Under the pieces are notes generated by a model. That model made no database searches and was not told the DNA's origin. It worked only from the letters and a program-made list of their open reading frames with translations. A stretch of DNA of 64,000 nt from Apostichopus japonicus (lineage: Eukaryota > Echinodermata > Holothuroidea > Aspidochirotida > Stichopodidae), in assembly GCF_037975245.1 (NCBI RefSeq), contig NC_092563.1:15515094-15579093 (forward strand). Reading direction: 5' to 3'. Within the stretch, counting starts at the first letter, position 1. Each line of letters opens with the position of its first letter. Below, in pieces: positions 60,201 through 64,000 of this stretch. A program made the position numbers and the translations under genes.

Positions 60201-63200
60201 TGCTAACAGTTTAATTTAATTTTTATTTTTACCTGGACGGATACCAGCAGCTTTCATAGCTGCATCTCCCACAGATGGAAACGGTTGGAGTTCTCCTTCA
60301 TCTGGAGGATTCTCGTCTACCTCGACGTTCTTTCTCTTCTGAAAACCTGACAGCAGCAAACCAAAGAAATGTATGATGTAAATGGGTGAAAACTAACAAT
60401 CAACATATTAACTATATCCAATAAAATCATTGGACTCATTGGTTCATGCTAATAAATCAGCTGTTTATTACATAAATTTATCCCAAAAATTATGATAAAA
60501 AAAAAGGTTAATTGTACAGCAACTTGAAACAGTGACCTTTGCTGATAAAACCTAGTTTACTGTTCAAGAATCAGCTGATCAGTTCAATACCATCAAACAT
60601 CTTTCAAACCCATCTCTACAAGTGTTCCATTCTAGGATTAGCTCTCTCCAATTTTCATTTTAGTGACTGTTTTCTTCCTTCAACCAACACAGGAAGGCCA
60701 CCATATTTTTTTTAAATAAATATGATAGGGCCATATCGTTGTCGGAATCCCCAGCATATGGTGCTAACTTTTGGTGCATGGGTCATTTCGGCCACAGTGC
60801 ATTTTTCTAATAATTTCATCCAACTATGAGAGGGCCAACTGTGGACTTTTCAGGAAATTGACATTTCACATTTAGCATTTTCATTGTTGAAAACATGGCC
60901 ACATATTTCTTTTCCTGTCTTCACCATGGATGAGTTGTATACAAGAAAGGAATTGTTGTACACACATAGAACAGACCTGCCAATTTCCTTTGCTCAAAGT
61001 TTCAAAACTCTGAGTAACTGCACAAGGGGACTATATATGGCTCTCCACGGGGTTGGGTACCTTTGTCAAAGCAATTCTGCGGGACCAAATTTGGAATCTA
61101 ATGGTATTATTTGTGAGTTAACATAGCCCTGTTGTTGTTGCTGGGTTTTTTGAGGTGCTGCACAGCAGTGCAAAGCACACTCTTACGAAATCACTTTTTG
61201 ATTCATTTGCTGAATGTGTTTTCTTTTCTCCCCCTTATTTTTTCGGGTGGGTTGGTGGATAGCAAAAATATTCTGTATCCTCAAATATTCTGATTCATTT
61301 TAATTAACATAGTTATCCAATGAAATCATTTGATTCTTAGTTTGGCAGATGGGGGTGAGGGTGGGGGATGGGAGGTGGGGGTTGGTCTGTTTTGGCCAGT
61401 TCTCAAGATACATCAAGATACACAAGTACATCTGACTAGAACATTTGTGGGTATGTCCATCTCCCTCACCATTGCATTGTGTGGCCCAGTGACCCTGCTG
61501 ACCACACTTGAAGCATGTATCGTTTCCTTTACTCTGGAACTTTCCACCACTCCATCCTCCTCCTCTTCCTCCTCCTCTTCCTCCTCCTCCTCCTCCTCCT
61601 CTATTCCTCTGCTTCCACATGAACCGTTTGTACGCTTCTCCCTTCATCTTTGCTCCCTTTCTAGCGTAAGTCTTACGCTTCATGTTGAGACGGACAAAGT
61701 TTTGATTGAGGCTCGCACTGGATCTCGACGATGTACGGCTGTGGAGAAGAAACGTTGAATGAACTCACGCATCATGTTCTGCCTCGGTGATAAAATAGTT
61801 TTCCAGACTTTTTACTTCATCCGGCCAGGGAGTGCTACTGATTATGTCGAGCATTGAAAACAAATTTTTGACTGGTACTGACTTTGAAAATTGACTTGGT
61901 GATAATTTTCTTCTAGTGAAGTGAGTAAAATACTTCTCAAATCTTGTTGGTATAGGAGGAGACATAGTAACACAAGATCATAAAGGATACATTTTTTCCC
62001 TATTAGTCTCAAAAAAGAGTTATGAAATTTAGCCAGGCAGCTACTGTAATGTTAATCCCACCCTGAATGAAGAGTTTATTCCAGCTGGCATCTAACGTTG
62101 ATCCAGCCCTGAACCCACTTGGACCCACTGATGTTGATCCCACCCTGATTAATTTAGCCACCCACCTGACAATTTAACCCCCCACCTGACAATTTAACCA
62201 CCCACCTGACAATTAAACCACCCACCTGACAGCCTAGATTGATTCCAACCCTGAATAAAGAATAAGCACAGAGCAGTGTAACCTCACAGAGACCAAATAT
62301 GATTTAATTATGACCAACCTTGCTGTTGGCGCTGAGGATGTTTGTGTCCTCTGTCTTTTGGCTTTTCTCTTCACCTCCCCATCTTCATCCCTGTCAATCT
62401 CTGGGGCATCCACAACCACCTCCTCGGCAGCTTCTTCCCCGAATTCAAAGTCATCGTTCAGATCTAAGAGAGAAGGTCCTGCCTTTGAAGAGCCTCTTCT
62501 ATCCTTTGTTGATACCTGGCTGTTGACTGCAAAATCAGGAGATGATGAACGCTTCCTCTTTCGGCCCACACCATTAGACTTATCGCTATTATTTTCGATA
62601 TCTGAAATTTCCTTGACACATTTATCGTTATCACCATCTAATTCATCGGTGGTTCTTGACACACATGCTCTTTGGTTGGGACTATCAACTGGTTCACTAT
62701 TACACAAATCGTACTCCTCGTTTGAGACATTTTCCCCAAAATTGTTCGTCCCACTTTCTCCGTCCAACATATGCTTCCCTCCATTTTCAGTTCCCAAATT
62801 CCTCTGGCGAGCTGGTCTATGATTGGTCGACGAACAAACACTTATTCCAAGTTCACTTTCATTCGTCTCGCTTTGAGTTACACCGTCTGCTGACAACAGA
62901 TCTGAATCTGCGCTACAAGCGCTTAATTTATTCGGTTCTGAATTCTCCTTGCTCGCTAAACTTTCCAAGGCCTCAAAAGATTCTCTTTTTGTTTTCCTTT
63001 TCACTACACCACAATGATGCTCTATAGGTTTTCCTTCATCTTCAAACTTGTCTGGTGACAGTTTAACATCCACTTCTCTTTCTAAACCATCGTGGTCACC
63101 TTCACCAACTCTCAAACCGTCTTGTCTGTCATCTGCGAAAGTATCTAAAGAATGATGTTTCTTATCGAGGAGATTATCCACCTTTCTCTCATCTCTAAAT

Positions 63201-63586
63201 TCTTCTGTTGGACGATCAACTTCAGTTTGCGATACAGATGACTTTTTGTTATTCAAGTCCTCAAGGTCGTCACCACATTCCTTGAGCCAATCAGTCTGCA
63301 CGGTTTGTTTTCTATTCAACTGTTTTAATCTCCTGGCTTGAAAGATATCAACGTGATCAGATTTGACAGACTTTGACGAGGACTTGATCTTAAAAGCTGA
63401 TCCCTTAAAGATAATTGAATCTTTACCATCAGGAGATGATCCTGCCTCTGAGATTCCAGATATTTCATCTTCCAAACTCTTCCTTCTGAAGGTCTCTCTA
63501 TCCTTGGGAGTGTTTTCTGAGGGTATTGAAGAAGGCTTGCCCTTCTTAAACTGGGATCCTTCATCCTCGCTGCTTTTCTTTGGGGT
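47974..63586 (-). CDS. RECQL4-type ATP-dependent DNA helicase (14 exons, 5' end missing)
   Basis: A nuclear RecQ helicase; in animals RECQL4 acts in DNA replication initiation and repair. Exons, 5' to 3' on the minus strand: 63586-62319, 61738-61470, 60346-60233, 59232-59113, 57981-57889, 56871-56471, 55986-55804, 54281-54098, 53263-52995, 52288-52060, 51189-50887, 50236-50059, 48855-48702, 48207-47974. They total 3999 bases and join in frame (1332 codons plus TAA). Visible parts: charged Ser/Lys/Glu-rich region with KRKR basic patch (1-420), RGG stretch and CCHC knuckle (about 440-510), RecQ motif 0 to VI (about 600-965), RECQL4-specific zinc-binding/C-terminal region to 1332. The Sld2-like N-terminus and start codon are beyond 64000; the minus strand reads AG-GTGAG at the very edge, a possible donor of the previous exon. 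The helicase core and the C-terminal region ([27 protein letters not shown]) clearly fit RECQL4 and not other RecQ members. Confidence 0.96.
48702..48855 (-). CDS. RECQL4 exon 13
   Basis: Encodes [15 protein letters not shown] and DWSNLPLQ. It enters with two bases pending from exon 12 and leaves in phase 0 at donor GTGAGA. It aligns with the region of human RECQL4 that reads LKDLLGRYFEE. Confidence 0.88.
49653..49748. repeat. 15-bp minisatellite (GGCATGTGATGGAG type)
   Basis: Seven to eight imperfect copies of a 15-bp unit of the form (T/A)GGCATGTGATGG(T/A)G, in the intron between RECQL4 exons 12 and 13. Confidence 0.85.
49930..50038. repeat. 20-bp minisatellite (CATGCTACCCATCATACCCA type)
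   Basis: Five to six tandem copies of a 20-bp unit in the same RECQL4 intron, ending about 20 bp before the exon 12 donor. Confidence 0.85.
50059..50236 (-). CDS. RECQL4 exon 12
   Basis: Encodes [32 protein letters not shown] and RKIFMSMHG, matching human GVLVEFSELAFHLRSPGDL. The acceptor is the CTACACAG at 50237; an AG further upstream would break the frame. The donor is GTAAAG and two bases are carried over. Confidence 0.9.
50887..51189 (-). CDS. RECQL4 exon 11: RECQL4-specific winged region
   Basis: Encodes [45 protein letters not shown] and LKQLQWEME. Phases match on both sides. It corresponds to the human segment CYLELHP...DSMGWELASVRRAL. Confidence 0.95.
51399..51645. repeat. G-rich tracts and a ~100-bp direct duplication in RECQL4 intron
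   Basis: A segment containing GGCTGCCAAGGA and CAGTTTCACATCATAG occurs at about 51410-51496 and again at about 51550-51640. Between them lies a GGGGA-rich run (about 51502-51555). Intron between exons 10 and 11. Confidence 0.7.
52060..52288 (-). CDS. RECQL4 exon 10: RECQL4 zinc-binding region
   Basis: Encodes [33 protein letters not shown] and [12 protein letters not shown]. The Cys-x-Cys and C-x-G-H-E elements correspond to the RECQL4-specific zinc-binding domain that replaces the usual RecQ RQC zinc domain. Confidence 0.93.
52995..53263 (-). CDS. RECQL4 exon 9: helicase motifs V and VI
   Basis: Encodes [30 protein letters not shown] (motif V) and [13 protein letters not shown] (motif VI with the arginine finger). 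It ends HLFLDSK at donor GTGAGT. This is the strongest helicase exon. Confidence 0.97.
53405..53932. repeat. 27-bp minisatellite, about 21 units, in RECQL4 intron
   Basis: Units of the form CTTAGGGCCTTGTACCCATA plus CTCATG (27 bp), mixed with a shorter unit lacking CATACTTAG-like bases (about 19 bp). The order of long and short units repeats at exactly 300 bp: 53411-53600 and 53711-53900 have the same layout with only a few base differences. Intron between exons 8 and 9. Confidence 0.95.
54098..54281 (-). CDS. RECQL4 exon 8: helicase motif IV
   Basis: Encodes [27 protein letters not shown] and [10 protein letters not shown], followed by a strongly basic tail ([13 protein letters not shown]) in place of the short linker of human RECQL4. 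The donor is GTTGGA, a weak site, but the phase fits the next exon. The basic tail is specific to this gene as far as I can tell. Confidence 0.9.
54320..54440. repeat. AAT/AATT-rich microsatellite
   Basis: About 110 bp of AATAAT and AATTAATT words directly upstream (in gene sense) of RECQL4 exon 8. Confidence 0.85.
55645..55712 (-). other. tRNA-like sequence, probably a SINE head
   Basis: On the minus strand it has a B-box-like GGTTCAAATCC (plus 55657-55667), a 5-bp anticodon-type stem CAGGA/TCCTG enclosing the 7-nt loop GTTGCAT (anticodon position TGC, Ala type) and an A-box-like TGGC...AATGG. The T stem pairs poorly and no clear acceptor stem forms, so this is not a functional tRNA. A tRNA-derived SINE or a decayed tRNA pseudogene fits best. 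Confidence 0.45.
55804..55986 (-). CDS. RECQL4 exon 7: helicase motif III
   Basis: Encodes [19 protein letters not shown] (motif III, TAT) and [14 protein letters not shown], ending VSRDVDKER. Phase 0 both sides, with donor GTAAGT. Confidence 0.96.
56471..56871 (-). CDS. RECQL4 exon 6: Walker A and DEAH box
   Basis: Encodes motif I ([14 protein letters not shown]), Ia ([14 protein letters not shown]), motif II ([19 protein letters not shown], which includes the RecQ aromatic-rich loop) and SYLMLCK. The ATP-binding Lys and DEAH residues are intact, so the helicase is predicted active. Confidence 0.98.
57286..57357 (+). other. First-exon-like ORF with donor, opposite strand in RECQL4 intron
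   Basis: ATG followed by 23 open codons (starts [11 protein letters not shown]), then a perfect GTAAGT at 57358. It is not connected to any visible downstream exon. It could be the 5' end of an inserted element or chance. Confidence 0.15.
57889..57981 (-). CDS. RECQL4 exon 5: helicase motif 0
   Basis: Encodes [20 protein letters not shown] and VMNILSG. This is the RecQ Q-motif (motif 0), which contacts the adenine base of ATP. Confidence 0.95.
58446..58715 (+). pseudogene. Inverted, degenerate copy of the 3' end of RECQL4 exon 1-in-window
   Basis: On the plus strand it matches, by eye at roughly four of five bases, the minus-strand sequence of the large RECQL4 exon from about 62590 to its end at 62319. 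Shared words include GCAGTCAACAGCCAGGT, GATCTGAACGATGACTTTGA and CAGGGATGAAGATGGGGAG. Indels break the frame. Similarity stops about at the exon's donor site. The orientation is opposite to the gene, within the intron between exons 4 and 5. Confidence 0.88.
59113..59232 (-). CDS. RECQL4 exon 4: linker before the helicase core
   Basis: Encodes a Pro-rich linker ([23 protein letters not shown]). Acceptor TTTCTTCAG, donor GTGAGA, phases consistent. Low conservation is expected here. Confidence 0.88.
59975..60165 (+). repeat. Dispersed repeat, copy in RECQL4 intron
   Basis: This 191-bp segment is nearly identical to 3571-3760 in the ADAMTS intron, both on the plus strand. It ends with hairpin GATCC-TGCTA-GGATT, then GAAACGTCAGGCC. 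It lies between RECQL4 exons 3 and 4, antisense to the gene. Confidence 0.85.
60233..60346 (-). CDS. RECQL4 exon 3: linker after the zinc knuckle
   Basis: Encodes [33 protein letters not shown]. The acceptor at CTGTCAG (60347-60348) keeps the frame; the AG eight bases downstream does not. Donor GTAAAA. Confidence 0.85.
61470..61738 (-). CDS. RECQL4 exon 2: NFVRLN motif, RGG stretch, CCHC zinc knuckle
   Basis: Encodes [16 protein letters not shown] (conserved in RECQL4 as NYVRLNMKQK), then a Gly/Arg run from a GGA triplet repeat and a perfect CCHC knuckle, [14 protein letters not shown]. In human RECQL4 this knuckle has lost part of its ligands, whereas here all four are present, suggesting nucleic-acid binding. 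Ends at donor GTGAGG. Confidence 0.95.
61553..61602. repeat. Coding CCT/GGA triplet repeat
   Basis: About 50 bp of CTC-CTC-CTT triplets on the plus strand, read on the minus strand as GGA (Gly) and AGA (Arg) codons within the RECQL4 RGG stretch. Length polymorphism is likely. Confidence 0.85.
62150..62231. repeat. 22-bp tandem repeat in RECQL4 intron
   Basis: Four imperfect copies of a unit with CCCACCTGACAATTTAACCA, next to looser repeats of a (G)TTGATCC-ACCCTGA type at about 62048-62150. It lies just downstream (in gene sense) of the large exon. Confidence 0.8.
62319..63586 (-). CDS. RECQL4 large N-terminal-region exon (first in window)
   Basis: 1268 bases, 422 codons plus two bases. The acceptor is CTTGCCAG after a good pyrimidine tract and the first codon is ACC in phase 0. 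The sequence is low in hydrophobics and rich in Ser, Lys, Glu and Asp, with basic patches ([16 protein letters not shown]), which fits the disordered part between the Sld2-like N-terminus and the zinc knuckle. A conserved RECQL4 element (RRLKQLNRK followed by DWLKECG) is recognisable near residue 90. An acidic [13 protein letters not shown] motif lies near the end. The 3' end donor GTTGGT is weak but keeps the frame. Confidence 0.9.
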
Positions 63587-64000
63587 CTGGCAAGGTTAGA
63601 GAAAGAGGTACAATTAGATATCATCATATTTCAAAGATATTCTGCAAAAATAGTTCACATATATCTGAGAGATGCACTTCAACAAAATACTTTCTTTTAA
63701 ACAGACCTTGTGTTTTGTTTTCTAATGGAGTTTTCTATTGGTCTACCAAAGGAATTAGCATCTAAACATTGTTAAATTCCCTAAAAAGACGATCTGCATC
63801 TATCGTTGTTTTGGTTTTCGTGGGTAACGGTGAGTGAGGTATTTTTCATACAAAGTGTACAGTTAAGCAGTTTGTTTACACAAGACTTTGTATTATTTTC
63901 AGAGTTTTATATTGAACACGGAACACCGAGAGATGTAGAACTTGCTATATGCATACCACCCATCTTTTTCGAGACAAGTCCCTACATGGGTATCTCACCT
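63587..64000 (-). other. RECQL4 intron to window edge
   Basis: No coding sequence is recognised. At the edge the minus strand reads AG then GTGAG, a plausible donor of the preceding exon, whose body would lie outside. Confidence 0.5.

Noticed and set aside
61330-61758. Plus-strand 142-codon ORF with a poly-Ser run
   Set aside because: It is the antisense reading of the GGA repeat that codes the RECQL4 RGG stretch.
62310-62822. Plus-strand 170-codon ORF opposite the large RECQL4 exon
   Set aside because: Ser-rich antisense shadow of the Glu/Ser-rich coding strand; no homology is recognised.

Overview
The window is animal nuclear DNA: intron-rich, AT-rich, with GT-AG splicing, long low-complexity tracts and several classes of tandem repeat. 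It carries two protein genes arranged tail to tail. Both proteins are typical metazoan ones and resemble their vertebrate counterparts well, but the repeats and the intact CCHC knuckle of the helicase point to an invertebrate. A marine deuterostome such as an echinoderm is my guess, which the sequence alone cannot prove. || Region 1-31901 (+ strand): the 3' two thirds of an ADAMTS metalloproteinase gene of the ADAMTS16/ADAMTS18 group. Seventeen exons (2914 to 31901) join in frame without a break into 894 codons plus a stop. They run from the middle of the metalloproteinase domain through the disintegrin-like, central TSR, Cys-rich and spacer parts, five further TSRs and a C-terminal PLAC domain. 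The signal peptide, prodomain and start of the catalytic domain lie left of the window. || Region 31902-47973: convergent intergenic DNA holding the ADAMTS 3' UTR, a 3.2-kb block (D1), an 8.0-kb satellite array of 24 complete ~324-bp units plus a partial one, and a second, shortened copy of the block (D2) in the same orientation. The satellite shows higher-order structure (a three-unit period on the left, a five-unit duplication on the right) and no long ORF. || Region 47974-64000 (- strand): most of a RECQL4-type RecQ helicase gene. Fourteen exons join in frame into 1332 codons plus a stop, covering the acidic/basic N-terminal region, an RGG-rich stretch with a CCHC zinc knuckle, all RecQ helicase motifs and the RECQL4-specific C-terminal region. 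The Sld2-like N-terminus lies right of the window. || The two genes have no known joint pathway: one protein is a secreted matrix protease, the other a nuclear DNA replication/repair helicase. Points of most interest are the layered satellite between direct duplicates, an inverted degenerate copy of the RECQL4 large exon inside a RECQL4 intron (a potential long double-stranded RNA), a 31-bp-stem hairpin whose arm is repeated three times, a dispersed repeat shared by introns of both genes that has a hammerhead-like core, and several minisatellites with higher-order periodicity.
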